From Simiduia sp. 21SJ11W-1 (GTDB lineage: Bacteria; Pseudomonadota; Gammaproteobacteria; Pseudomonadales; Cellvibrionaceae), in the NCBI RefSeq assembly GCF_024138675.1, contig NZ_CP090959.1, positions 2,325,501-2,389,500 on the forward strand: a DNA stretch of 64,000 nucleotides, read 5' to 3'. Shown one piece after another: positions 34,886-42,946 of the stretch. The notes under the pieces are model-generated. The model was not told the origin of the DNA and made no database searches. It saw only the letters and a list, made by a program, of their open reading frames with translations. The translations under genes were made by a program, and so were the position numbers. Each line of letters opens with the position of its first letter. The stretch's first letter is position 1.

Positions 34886-36208
34886 ATGAGTTACCCCATG
34901 ACCGAACTACTCTCCCCCGCCGGCACCCTCAAAAGCATGCGCTTTGCCTTCGCCTACGGCGCCGATGCCGTTTACGCAGGCCAACCGCGCTACAGCCTAC
35001 GGGTGCGCAACAACGAGTTCAACAAGCTCGAGAATCTTGCCGCCGCGGTAGAAGAGGCCCATGGCATGGGCAAACAGTTCTATTTGGCCTCCAACATCGC
35101 GCCCCATAACGACAAGGTCAAAACCTACCTGCGCGATCTTGAGCCGGTAATAGAGATGAAGCCAGATGCGCTGATCATGTCAGACCCGGGCCTGATCATG
35201 CTGGTAAAAGACAAGTGGCCAGAGCAGCAGGTACACCTCTCTGTGCAGGCCAACGCGGTGAACTGGGCCTCGGTAAAGTTCTGGGGCAAGCAGGGAATCT
35301 CGCGGGTGATTCTCTCGCGGGAACTGTCGCTGGATGAAATTGAAGAAATCCGCAGCCAGGTGCCCGAGATGGAGCTGGAAGTGTTTGTGCACGGCGCCCT
35401 GTGCATTGCCTATTCCGGCCGCTGCCTGCTTTCGGGCTACATGACCCACCGCGACCCCAACCAGGGCGCCTGCACCAATTCCTGCCGCTGGGAATACAAC
35501 GCCCACGAGGCCAAGGAAAACGAGCTGGGCGATTTGATTGCCGTAGACAAACCGCAACTGTTCGACCCCAACGACGAAGTGCAACCGGTGCTCCTGCAGG
35601 AAAAGAGCCGCCCCGGCGAATACATGCCCGCCTACGAAGACGAGCACGGCACCTACATCATGAACTCCAAAGACCTGCGCGCCGTGCAGCATGTGGAGCG
35701 GCTGGTAAAGATGGGCATTCACTCGCTCAAAATTGAAGGCCGCACAAAAAGCCACTACTACGTGGCCCGCACCGCGCAGGTGTACCGCCGCGCCATCGAT
35801 GAAGCCCACGCCGGCAAGCCCTTCGATATGAATTTAATGCAAGAGCTGGATCACCTGGCCAACCGCGGCTACACCGAAGGCTTCTACCGCCGCCATGTAC
35901 CCAGCGAATACCAAAACTACACCCAAGGCAACTCCGCCAACGTACACCAGCAATTTGTGGGCGAAGCGCTAGAAGTAAAAGACAATTGGCTCACGCTGGA
36001 TGTAAAAAACCGTTTTGAACAAGGCGACCAGGTGGAATTGATTACGCCTAACGGCAACCAACGCTTTCACCTCACCGCCATTGAAAACAAAAAAGGCCAC
36101 GCCATAGACGCAGCCCCCGGCTCCGGCCACCAAGTGCGTATTCAATTACCCGAAGGTGTGCAACTGGGCGATACGGCAGATTACGCGATGTTAATGCGGT
36201 ATATGTGA
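34886..36208 (+). CDS. trhP: tRNA uridine 5-hydroxylation protein TrhP (YegQ), U32 family
   Basis: TrhP takes part in prephenate-dependent formation of 5-hydroxyuridine at tRNA wobble positions. The N-terminus ELLSPAGTLKSMRFAFAYGAD and YAGQPRYSLRVRN are near-identical to E. coli YegQ, and the U32 signature EVFVHGALCIAYSGRCLLS is near residue 165 with further Cys residues (ACTNSCRW). The 440 aa fit (E. coli 453). The start at 34886 lacks a strong ribosome site; an ATG 12 nt later is possible. Its final codons are duplicated 207 nt downstream, next to a RAYT remnant. Confidence 0.95.
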   Translation: MSYPMTELLSPAGTLKSMRFAFAYGADAVYAGQPRYSLRVRNNEFNKLENLAAAVEEAHGMGKQFYLASNIAPHNDKVKTYLRDLEPVIEMKPDALIMSDPGLIMLVKDKWPEQQVHLSVQANAVNWASVKFWGKQGISRVILSRELSLDEIEEIRSQVPEMELEVFVHGALCIAYSGRCLLSGYMTHRDPNQGACTNSCRWEYNAHEAKENELGDLIAVDKPQLFDPNDEVQPVLLQEKSRPGEYMPAYEDEHGTYIMNSKDLRAVQHVERLVKMGIHSLKIEGRTKSHYYVARTAQVYRRAIDEAHAGKPFDMNLMQELDHLANRGYTEGFYRRHVPSEYQNYTQGNSANVHQQFVGEALEVKDNWLTLDVKNRFEQGDQVELITPNGNQRFHLTAIENKKGHAIDAAPGSGHQVRIQLPEGVQLGDTADYAMLMRYM

Positions 36209-36227
36209 GCATGAATTGCGTGGGTGG

Positions 36228-36269
36228 TTGAGGAATACCTACGGGAGATATCCGGGGAAGTCTTGCCAT
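36228..36269 (-). pseudogene. N-terminal fragment of a REP-associated tyrosine transposase (RAYT)
   Basis: Reading from an ATG at 36269, the first 14 codons give MARLPRISPVGIPQ, the usual opening of RAYT (Y1/TnpA-REP) transposases, which normally continues into an HxxQRGNNR core. Here the match stops at Gln14 and the frame then runs into trhP sequence. It is thus a remnant without a catalytic domain. Recognition rests on a short stretch, so confidence is moderate. Confidence 0.55.
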
Positions 36270-36318
36270 GGCTACATCCTTGTCGGCAATGAAGTGAGAG
36301 GTGAATGCAACACAGGGG

Positions 36319-36357
36319 TTAAGGCGGTATTACCGAAAGATGAATGATGCGCCTTAA
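36319..36357. repeat. REP-like inverted repeat upstream of the RAYT fragment
   Basis: TTAAGGCG (36319-36326) pairs perfectly with CGCCTTAA (36350-36357) across 23 nt. It lies in the leader of the RAYT fragment, where REP/BIME-type hairpins recognised by these transposases are usually found. Together with 36228-36269 it suggests a decayed RAYT-REP unit. Confidence 0.5.
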
Positions 36358-36416
36358 TTCTTATCTGACCCCGATTATTCACCCCGATTATTCGATGTTA
36401 ATGCGGTATATGTGAG

Positions 36417-36515
36417 TGATGTAGCAAGTATCAGCCAGGTGCCCGCCACCTCTACTTTATGAGCTGGCACCTAGCCACTAGGCACCTAGCCCAAAAAAGG
36501 AATTCAATAGAGCAT
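36417..36515. other. Short non-coding leader before the membrane-protein gene
   Basis: It contains an 11-bp direct repeat GGCACCTAGCC, twice within about 26 nt (about 36465-36490), and an AAAAAAGG 15 nt before the next ATG. No promoter pair is clear. Confidence 0.3.
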
Positions 36516-37163
36516 ATGGACACAAAGCATACAGCCATTAAATTTTATGGCATTTACCTCATCGTCGCAGTCATCACAATTGCGTGTTTGCTCATGAATG
36601 GCCCCATGCGCGGTGGCCTTCCCCTAGATACAACAGTTGTTGAGCGAATTGCTTTTATCTCTGAGCACCGCGGGATTTGGGCGCTGTCTTGGTTTTGCTG
36701 GATGCTTTCAGCACTGGGGCTTTTTGTATTCTGCGCAATTCTTGCCGATGAACTGAAAGCCAGCCTCGCGCGCACTGTAGGTTTATCATTTGTTGGCATG
36801 GGCATAGCACCAGATTTAATTGCGGAAGTTATCTACGCATTTGTAATCCCCAAGATTATCGCCCAAAGCCAAGACATTCCTCTCATAGAAGCACTAGAAA
36901 TAATCGCCATGCATCTTACGGGCTATCTTGGCAACGGCTTATACAACCTCGGTGGCCTGGTGCTTACCTGCGCAGCCTTGGCACAAGGCCGGCTTGAAAC
37001 CTGGGTAGCCATTTGGGGCATCTCGGCCTGGATATTAGGATTGCTACTCTCGTGCGCCATTGCTATTGGCGCACTGGGCGCTGCAGAATTTTTTACGGCC
37101 ACCGCCATGGTATTAAGTACCAGCTGGATGCTGATTTTCGCCCACCGGGTACTTAACAAGTGA
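36516..37163 (+). CDS. Multi-pass membrane protein of unknown function, 215 aa
   Basis: I do not recognise a named family with certainty. Six hydrophobic segments are visible, beginning with IYLIVAVITIACLLMNGPM near residue 12 and ending with FTATAMVLSTSWMLIFAHRVL. The ATG at 36516 (MDTKHTAIKFYG) is chosen over a longer frame at 36459 that begins in repeat-containing leader; its ribosome site is weak. The stop overlaps the next gene's GTG start as GTGA, so the two membrane proteins are translationally coupled and may act together. Confidence 0.7.
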   Translation: MDTKHTAIKFYGIYLIVAVITIACLLMNGPMRGGLPLDTTVVERIAFISEHRGIWALSWFCWMLSALGLFVFCAILADELKASLARTVGLSFVGMGIAPDLIAEVIYAFVIPKIIAQSQDIPLIEALEIIAMHLTGYLGNGLYNLGGLVLTCAALAQGRLETWVAIWGISAWILGLLLSCAIAIGALGAAEFFTATAMVLSTSWMLIFAHRVLNK

Positions 37164-37654
37164 ATGACTACGCCATTGTAAAAATTATTCACCTGGGGGC
37201 ACTTATATTTTGGATTGGGCCGGCGCTTGGTGCCTGGCTTGCGCTAAAACTGGTATCAGACCAAAGCTTTCAAGCACATTCTGATGCAGAGAAAGTAAGC
37301 AGGGCCTTCTTTATTTGCATTACGCTGGAACACCTGGCTTTTGCCCTGCTATTGGCCAGCGGGCTTTACCTGGCAATCAACTATCAAATGTTAGGTTCCC
37401 CTTGGCTTGAGCAAAAACTGCTTCTCGTACTGTGCATTGTTGTGCCATTGGAAATTGCAGATATTGCACTTGGCAATTGGTTAGCAGCCAAGGTAACGAA
37501 AAAGCTTTATGCAGGCAATAAAACCGCCTCTTGGGAAAGAAGGTGTCTCAGCTTATACCACGGCGCCTTTACCAAATTGGCGCTGGCGGTATTGCCCTTA
37601 ACGCTGCTCGTCATTATGTACCTTGCCACAAGCAAAACTGCCATTAGCTTTTGA
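37160..37654 (+). CDS. DUF2269-type integral membrane protein
   Basis: The 164-aa product has four transmembrane helices and opens with IVKIIHLGALIFWIGPALGAWLALK, the pattern of DUF2269/predicted membrane proteins with a conserved His-rich first helix. The start is GTG at 37160, overlapping the upstream stop by 3 nt. Function is unknown; the coupling with the upstream multi-pass protein is the only contextual clue. Confidence 0.72.
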   Translation: MNDYAIVKIIHLGALIFWIGPALGAWLALKLVSDQSFQAHSDAEKVSRAFFICITLEHLAFALLLASGLYLAINYQMLGSPWLEQKLLLVLCIVVPLEIADIALGNWLAAKVTKKLYAGNKTASWERRCLSLYHGAFTKLALAVLPLTLLVIMYLATSKTAISF

Positions 37655-37756
37655 GTTGCTTACACGCGATATATTATGAAGCATACTCTGCGCAAACCGC
37701 ATGGGCCTAACCTGCACCCGAGCACAGTGACTCAAGGGCACTTCAGAACAGCTGCC

Positions 37757-39379
37757 CTACCGCCGCAACAGCCCAAACACCTTATAGCCCCGCCAGCCCA
37801 TCATGCGCACCGCTGCCATAACACCGCCCATCAGCGCACCGCCTACGCCTGCGGTGACTACATCAGCACCGGTCAGGTAGAGGTTTTTAATGGGGGTTTG
37901 TGTGTGTAATTGCGGTTGGTCAAATCGTGCGGGGGTGTGATCCAGCCCGTAAATCTCGCCTTCCTGATTCCATTGAAACCATTGGGTGGAAAGCGGTGTG
38001 GAAAGCTCATAAAAATCGAGCGCCGCGCGCAGTTGCGGGCGGTGTTTAAACAGCACCGCCAACAATCGCTCACCTAACTGCTTTTTAAGTGCATTGTAAT
38101 CTTCACCACGCTTGCTCCACTGGCTGCCTAACCAGGGCTCAAATTGTTTTATGCTGCCAATGGTGACAATTTCCACGGTAGATTTATCCGGCGAGTGCTG
38201 GGCCCACTCCGGGTCTTTGGCAGAGGGGAAAGAAATATACACCAGCGGAAAATCGGCATCGGGATTTTGCTGGTGGGTGTGTACATTCAAATCGTGATTT
38301 TCGTCCGGGTAGATCCACAGATTAGTGGTATCTAAGCCTAAGCTTTTGGCATCGCCTTTAAAGCCTGCATACACACACAAATGCGCCGATGAAAGCGGCA
38401 CGGCCATTTGTTCCAGTGCGAACTTCTGACTTTCACATTCTGGCAACAGCTTATTAACCGTGGGTACAAAGCCCACATTGCTCACCACCTGGGCTGCGGT
38501 TATTACATCACCATTGTGCAAACGCACCCCGTGTGCACGGTTTTTTTCTACCAGAATTTCACGCACTGGCGCGTAGGTGAACACCTCGCCGCCGGCGGCC
38601 TGTATCACCGGAATAATGCCCGCGGCAATTTTCCAGCTGCCGCCCACCGGGTATGCGGCACCGGCCAGGTAGTGCTTGGCCACCATGGCGTGCATTAAAA
38701 AGCTCGATTGTGCTGGCGGCAAACCGTAATCACCCCACTGCCCGGTAAGCACGGAAATGAGTTCTTTATTTTGGGTAAGGCCATTGAGCACGTCACCCGT
38801 GGTTTGAAAGGCGCAGGCAGGCAGCAACACCTTGCGCAGCCTGCGGTAGAAACCGGCAAACCCGCGCGGCATGGCCTGGGCTGCAAAAAACAACGGCACC
38901 TTGCGGCTTATTTTTTGAAGCAACGCCAGGTAGGCATCAATGGCTTGGGTATCTTCGGGGAAGCGTGCCTTTAAGGCTTGGGCAAATTGTTCGCGCCCGG
39001 CGGGGAAATCAAACTGCCGCTCCCCCAGCACTATGCGGTCGTAGCAATCATCCATGGCCTTCCACTTGATGCGCTTATCGCTAATGGCATCGAATATGCG
39101 CCGCAACACAGACCAACGCTTGTGCACCTCACCTATGTAATGCACGCCTACATCCCACTCGTAGCCCGCGTTTTCATAGCTGTGGGTGTAACCACCGGCG
39201 GTGTAGTGCTGCTCCAGTACACACACGCGCTTGCCAAGCTTGGCAAGCAGCGCTGCGGTGCACAGGCCACCAATGCCCGAGCCCACCACAATGGCATCGT
39301 AGTGATTCGCGGCGCGCCCGGTGCGGTACCGGCGGCCCGTGCGAATGTTGCGCTTTGCGGGTTGCGTTGCTGCGTTCAT
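37757..39379 (-). CDS. FAD-dependent oxidoreductase, CrtI/RetSat-like
   Basis: The Rossmann FAD-binding motif DAIVVGSGIGGLCTAALLAKLG is near residue 28 and is followed by EQHYTAGGYTHSYE. The C-terminal YLTGADVVTAGVGGALMGG closes the FAD site, as in phytoene desaturases and all-trans-retinol 13,14-reductases; the substrate is probably a polyene or lipid but cannot be named. I choose ATG 39379 (540 aa), with GGAGAG 5 nt upstream. The longer frame would include the palindromic operators at 39454-39510. It is divergent from the padR gene and is the likely target of PadR. Confidence 0.85.
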   Translation of the reverse strand: MNAATQPAKRNIRTGRRYRTGRAANHYDAIVVGSGIGGLCTAALLAKLGKRVCVLEQHYTAGGYTHSYENAGYEWDVGVHYIGEVHKRWSVLRRIFDAISDKRIKWKAMDDCYDRIVLGERQFDFPAGREQFAQALKARFPEDTQAIDAYLALLQKISRKVPLFFAAQAMPRGFAGFYRRLRKVLLPACAFQTTGDVLNGLTQNKELISVLTGQWGDYGLPPAQSSFLMHAMVAKHYLAGAAYPVGGSWKIAAGIIPVIQAAGGEVFTYAPVREILVEKNRAHGVRLHNGDVITAAQVVSNVGFVPTVNKLLPECESQKFALEQMAVPLSSAHLCVYAGFKGDAKSLGLDTTNLWIYPDENHDLNVHTHQQNPDADFPLVYISFPSAKDPEWAQHSPDKSTVEIVTIGSIKQFEPWLGSQWSKRGEDYNALKKQLGERLLAVLFKHRPQLRAALDFYELSTPLSTQWFQWNQEGEIYGLDHTPARFDQPQLHTQTPIKNLYLTGADVVTAGVGGALMGGVMAAVRMMGWRGYKVFGLLRR

Positions 39380-39453
39380 AGGGCTCTCCAGCCGTAGCAT
39401 TATTCTGGGTAGGGCTTCGTGCCCGTAATTATTGCAGGCCACAAAGCCTGGCA

Positions 39454-39471
39454 TATGCAACTTTTTGCATA
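39454..39471. promoter_or_regulatory. Palindromic operator, copy 1 (putative PadR site)
   Basis: TATGCAA-N4-TTGCATA, a perfect 18-bp palindrome in the divergent region between the FAD oxidoreductase and padR. It matches copy 2 in both half-sites and spacer length. PadR-family repressors commonly bind such palindromes upstream of their own gene and of a divergent target. Confidence 0.75.
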
Positions 39472-39492
39472 AAATAGCGCTTGCGTGTGTGA

Positions 39493-39510
39493 TATGCAAG
39501 AATTTGCATA
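39493..39510. promoter_or_regulatory. Palindromic operator, copy 2 (putative PadR site)
   Basis: A second TATGCAA-N4-TTGCATA, centre 39 bp from copy 1 (roughly four helical turns), ending 27 nt before the padR ATG. It would cover a padR promoter and, with copy 1, could place two dimers on the same DNA face. Confidence 0.75.
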
Positions 39511-39537
39511 CCTTACGTTGGCCAGAGCCTTAAACCT

Positions 39538-40071
39538 ATGTCGTTAAAACACAGTTTGTTGGTACTACTGGCCGATAACCCGGCCACCGGCTACGACCTA
39601 AGCCAGCAATTTAAGGGCTCGGTGGGGTTTTTCTGGAACGCCAGTCATCAGCAGGTGTACAAAGAGCTCAAGCAGATGACAGAGGCCGGCTGGCTGGCCT
39701 GCGACACCCAAGCGCAAACCGAGCGCCCCGATAAAAAAATCTACAGCGTCACCCAGGCCGGGCAAGCGGCATTGCAAGCCTGGCTAAGCCAAGCCGCCAA
39801 ACCCCACAAATACAAAGATGCCTTTTTAATCAAACTCTACGGCGGCCGGCACATTCCCCGCCCTGCATTGGTTAAAGAGCTGGATGAACACATAGCCCAT
39901 CATAAAAAGACCCTCCACAAGCTACTGGAGATTGAAAGCGAGTACCATGCACTGAGCCACAGCCAGCAAAAAAAATTCGAACTGCCCTACCTCACCCTGA
40001 AGCTCGGTATCAGCAACGAGCGCAACTGGTTGGACTGGGCGCAAGAAACACGGGAGGCACTCAATGCCTAA
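39538..40071 (+). CDS. PadR family transcriptional regulator
   Basis: The N-terminal winged helix is typical of Pad[24 protein letters not shown], then [16 protein letters not shown] and the wing [15 protein letters not shown] (to about residue 85). A C-terminal helical dimerisation domain (about 95-177, PadR_C type) follows. It probably represses the divergent FAD oxidoreductase gene and itself through the two palindromes at 39454-39510. Its end overlaps the sirtuin gene by 8 nt. Confidence 0.9.
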   Translation: MSLKHSLLVLLADNPATGYDLSQQFKGSVGFFWNASHQQVYKELKQMTEAGWLACDTQAQTERPDKKIYSVTQAGQAALQAWLSQAAKPHKYKDAFLIKLYGGRHIPRPALVKELDEHIAHHKKTLHKLLEIESEYHALSHSQQKKFELPYLTLKLGISNERNWLDWAQETREALNA

Positions 40072-40771
40072 AATTGTAATTCTCACAGGCGCGGGTATTT
40101 CTGCGGAATCGGGCTTGAAAACCTTTCGCGATAACAACGGCCTGTGGGAAAACCACCGCGTAGAAGAGGTAGCCACACCGGAGGCCTTCGCCGCCAACCC
40201 GGATCTGGTGTACCGGTTTTACAATTTGCGCCGCGCCTCGCTCGCCGAAACCCGGCCCAATAGCGCACACGCAGCACTCGCCGAGCTGGAGCAACATTTA
40301 GGTAGTGAAGATTTTTTGCTGGTTACCCAAAACGTAGACAACCTGCATGAACAGGCGGGCAGCCAGCGATTGCTGCACATGCATGGCGAGCTCACCAAAG
40401 CCCGCTGCACCGCCTGCCAATCTGTGCACGAATGGCCCAACCCTCTCGATGCCACCAGCCGCTGCCCGGCATGCCACAACACTGCAAGCCTGCGCCCGCA
40501 CATCGTGTGGTTTGGCGAGATGCCGTTGTATATGAGTGAGATTTATCAGGCGCTGGCTGAATGCGATGTGTTTGTGTCTGTGGGCACCTCGGGCAACGTT
40601 TACCCGGCGGCAGGCTTTTACCAAGAGGCCAAGGCCTTTGGTGCCCGCACAATTGAGCTCAACCTGGAGCCCTCCGCCAATGCGCGGGATTTTGATGAAG
40701 GCCACTATGGCCCTGCCACAAAAGTGGTGCCTGAATTTGTGGCAAAGGTGAAAACCGGCGCTTACGGTTAG
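40064..40771 (+). CDS. cobB: Class III sirtuin, NAD-dependent deacylase CobB
   Basis: Sir2 motifs are complete: [15 protein letters not shown] near residue 9, [13 protein letters not shown] near residue 90 with the catalytic His in LLHMHGEL, and a Cys4 zinc module (CTACQ and CPACH). The FYNLRR segment carries the Tyr/Arg pair that in CobB and SIRT5 recognises succinyl-lysine, so desuccinylase as well as deacetylase activity is expected. The ATG at 40064 has GGGAGG 6 nt upstream and overlaps padR, implying coupled expression. Length is 235 aa. Confidence 0.93.
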   Translation: MPKIVILTGAGISAESGLKTFRDNNGLWENHRVEEVATPEAFAANPDLVYRFYNLRRASLAETRPNSAHAALAELEQHLGSEDFLLVTQNVDNLHEQAGSQRLLHMHGELTKARCTACQSVHEWPNPLDATSRCPACHNTASLRPHIVWFGEMPLYMSEIYQALAECDVFVSVGTSGNVYPAAGFYQEAKAFGARTIELNLEPSANARDFDEGHYGPATKVVPEFVAKVKTGAYG

Positions 40772-40809
40772 AGCGCAAAAGCTTAGCGGGCAGAGGATTA
40801 CTGCGGGGG

Positions 40810-41694
40810 CTAGTGGCCTTGGGTGACCAGCACGCGGTGTAGCCTGTCTGGGTAGTCGGTAATGATGCCATCTACACCCAGGGCGATGAGCCTTCGCATT
40901 TCATCTATGTCGTTAATCGTCCACACATGTACTTTCAAGCCTTGGGCGTGCATGTCCGCTACAAAACTTTCGTTCACAATTTCAATGCCGCCCGATGCCA
41001 CCGGCACCTGAAGCGCCACACCCGGCACATCGTACAGGTGCGCCAAGCGCAGCTTTTGCAGCAACACAAGATTGGTTACTTCATCTTGCGACATAGAGGT
41101 CGCCACTTCCGGGCAGGCAGCCCTAAAGGCTGCCAATGGCCCGGTAAAAAACGAGCCCACCAACACCTGCGAAGAAAGCTTGTGCGCGCGCACCAACTCA
41201 CACAGCTGCTCTGCAATAGACGGGGTGAGCTGCTTTATTTCAATGATGTAACGGGCATGGGGCAATGCGGTAAATACATCGGCAAGTGCCGGAATTTTTA
41301 CACCCGTGCCTGCCAGGGGAGCGCCTTCATCGCGCCTGAAGCCTTGGGCGGCATCCAGCGCTTGCAGTTCGGCAAAGGTTTTTTCACGAATGAGGCCGGT
41401 GCCGTTGGTCATGTCGTCAACTGTGTCGTCGTGGCTTAACACCAGCACACCATCAACACTTGCGTGTATATCGATTTCAATAATATCGGCGTCCACGCGA
41501 TCTGCCATGAGCGCGGCTTCCAGCGTATTTTTGGGCTGCAAGCCTTGCCCTGCGCCGTGGGCAATCACTTCAAAGGCGGTGTTATCAAAGTAGCTGTGCG
41601 AAACGGCCGCCACGGGCACCATAAACCGCAACACGCTGTATACACATGCCAATACAGCCAGCGTTACTACAAACCCTTTGAGAAAGCGCCCCAT
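40810..41694 (-). CDS. Glycerophosphodiester phosphodiesterase
   Basis: A single N-terminal hydrophobic segment (VVTLAVLACVYSVLRFMVPVA) leads to a GDPD TIM barrel. Active-site motifs are VIAHGAGQGLQPKNTLEA near residue 44, EIDIHASVDGVLVLSHDDTVDD near residue 73, and a C-terminal VHVWTINDIDEM near residue 252. The first motif is HGAG rather than the usual HRG, but His and the Pro-x-Asn-Thr are kept. It should hydrolyse glycerophosphodiesters at the periplasmic side. Length is 294 aa. It is downstream of nagX with an 86-nt gap. Confidence 0.88.
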   Translation of the reverse strand: MGRFLKGFVVTLAVLACVYSVLRFMVPVAAVSHSYFDNTAFEVIAHGAGQGLQPKNTLEAALMADRVDADIIEIDIHASVDGVLVLSHDDTVDDMTNGTGLIREKTFAELQALDAAQGFRRDEGAPLAGTGVKIPALADVFTALPHARYIIEIKQLTPSIAEQLCELVRAHKLSSQVLVGSFFTGPLAAFRAACPEVATSMSQDEVTNLVLLQKLRLAHLYDVPGVALQVPVASGGIEIVNESFVADMHAQGLKVHVWTINDIDEMRRLIALGVDGIITDYPDRLHRVLVTQGH

Positions 41695-41780
41695 GAGCCC
41701 ACCACCGTGATCGAAAGGCGCAATGCTAACCCGTCACAGGCACGCTGAACACCCCTGCCCGCGTCGGCACACCGTGAGTA

Positions 41781-42872
41781 TTAAATTTTGATAAAAATTT
41801 TGCGCTTGTGCAGCCACCAGGCAAGCCCCCACAAAGGTAGAAGATGTGCCAGCGCAAACATCAGGCTCGCAGCCTCAAGGCTTGCAAAGCCTGAAAACCA
41901 TTGGTAAACCGTTTGGTACAAGGTGCCCTCTTCGGTGGCTATCAAGCCGTAGCTACGCACCCACACCCACGCCAGAATATAAATAAACAGCGGATTTTCC
42001 CCAAGCACCACCAAGGGCTTTTGCAGCCGGGCACCAACCCACCAACGCTCAAGCAGCAGCAATGACGCCAAGCACACAAGCCCCAGGCCACCGGTAAGTA
42101 GCACGTAGCTTGAAGTCCAAAGGGATTTGTTGATTGGGTCTGGCCAGAGGTAGGCACTCCCTGTTAGCACTAACCCCACGCCTGTAAGCCCTGCCATTAG
42201 CACCCAAAAGCGCTGCCCCGAGCGCAGCCAGCGGGCGGCCTCGTAACCGATCAACACCGTGGCAACGGCAGGCAATGTACTTAATAAACCCTCTGGATCA
42301 AAGGCAACGCCTGCGCCCGCCCACAGATGCGGGGCACCCAAGAGCGCCACATCCAGCGTGCGCACAAGGTTGCCCTCCAGGCTAAAGGGCTCGGCTGCAG
42401 TGCGCAGCAACACCGAATAGCCCACAACAATCACGGCGATGAGTGTGGTATTGGCAAACATCTGCGCGCGTGCAGTCATCGGCTGCCAAGCCAATTGCGC
42501 ACAGGCCGCCAGCCCATAGGCCAAACCAATGCGTTGCAGCACACCGGGCAGGCGCAAATTCTCGAGTGGTTGCTGAAAGGGGTAATACTCAAGCAGCACG
42601 CCAATTAACACCAACAGGCCTGCGCGCTTGGCGATGCGTAACAGCTGATGGGTTAATGGCACCTGCACTTGGGCTGCGCGGCTGAAAAAAAGCGCCGCGC
42701 CCACAATAAACAGAAAAAACGGGAACACCAGATCTGTGGGCGTCCAACCGTGCCACTGGGCGTGGCGCAGGGGCGCGTAAATATGCGCCCACGAGCCTGG
42801 TGTATTCACCACAATCATCAACGCAAGCGTAAGGCCACGCATTGCATCCAAAGCCAAATAGCGCTGCTTCAC
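41781..42872 (-). CDS. nagX: NagX-like membrane protein (COG4299, HGSNAT-like)
   Basis: The 363-aa polytopic protein begins YLALDAMRGLTLALMIVVNTPG and has about ten transmembrane helices, the pattern of the DUF5009/heparan-alpha-glucosaminide N-acetyltransferase-like family. Such genes, called nagX, accompany GlcNAc catabolic genes in Shewanella, Xanthomonas and Cellvibrionaceae; the role is not settled (acetyl transfer or uptake are proposals). The start is GTG at 42872 with AGGTGA 6 nt upstream. A strong terminator lies between it and nagP. Confidence 0.85.
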   Translation of the reverse strand: MKQRYLALDAMRGLTLALMIVVNTPGSWAHIYAPLRHAQWHGWTPTDLVFPFFLFIVGAALFFSRAAQVQVPLTHQLLRIAKRAGLLVLIGVLLEYYPFQQPLENLRLPGVLQRIGLAYGLAACAQLAWQPMTARAQMFANTTLIAVIVVGYSVLLRTAAEPFSLEGNLVRTLDVALLGAPHLWAGAGVAFDPEGLLSTLPAVATVLIGYEAARWLRSGQRFWVLMAGLTGVGLVLTGSAYLWPDPINKSLWTSSYVLLTGGLGLVCLASLLLLERWWVGARLQKPLVVLGENPLFIYILAWVWVRSYGLIATEEGTLYQTVYQWFSGFASLEAASLMFALAHLLPLWGLAWWLHKRKIFIKI

Positions 42873-42885
42873 TATATTTCACCTG

Positions 42886-42911
42886 AAAAAAAGGCCGGTG
42901 ATTAACCGGCC
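42886..42911 (-). terminator. Rho-independent terminator between nagP and nagX
   Basis: GGCCGGT (42893-42899) pairs with ACCGGCC (42905-42911) around a 5-nt loop, and on the minus strand seven T residues follow (42886-42892). It would reduce nagX expression relative to nagK-hex-nagP, or make nagX dependent on readthrough. Confidence 0.88.
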
Positions 42912-42946
42912 AATAATATGCAATTAAATTTTGCTGGCAGTTTGCG

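Larger units (their letters stand above)
36186..36416. repeat. 24-bp direct repeat of the trhP 3' end bounding a 183-bp insert
   Basis: The last codons and stop of trhP (36186-36209) recur base for base at 36393-36416. Immediately before the second copy a 13-bp unit ACCCCGATTATTC is itself doubled (36368-36380 and 36381-36393, sharing one base with the long repeat). Between the copies lies a RAYT-type remnant. The arrangement looks like an insertion at the gene's 3' end that regenerated the gene terminus, or a recombination scar. Confidence 0.75.

Noticed and set aside
36072-36269. 65-aa minus-strand frame across the trhP end as an intact gene
   Set aside because: Only its first 14 codons resemble a RAYT transposase; the rest is antisense to trhP, so it is a remnant, not a gene.
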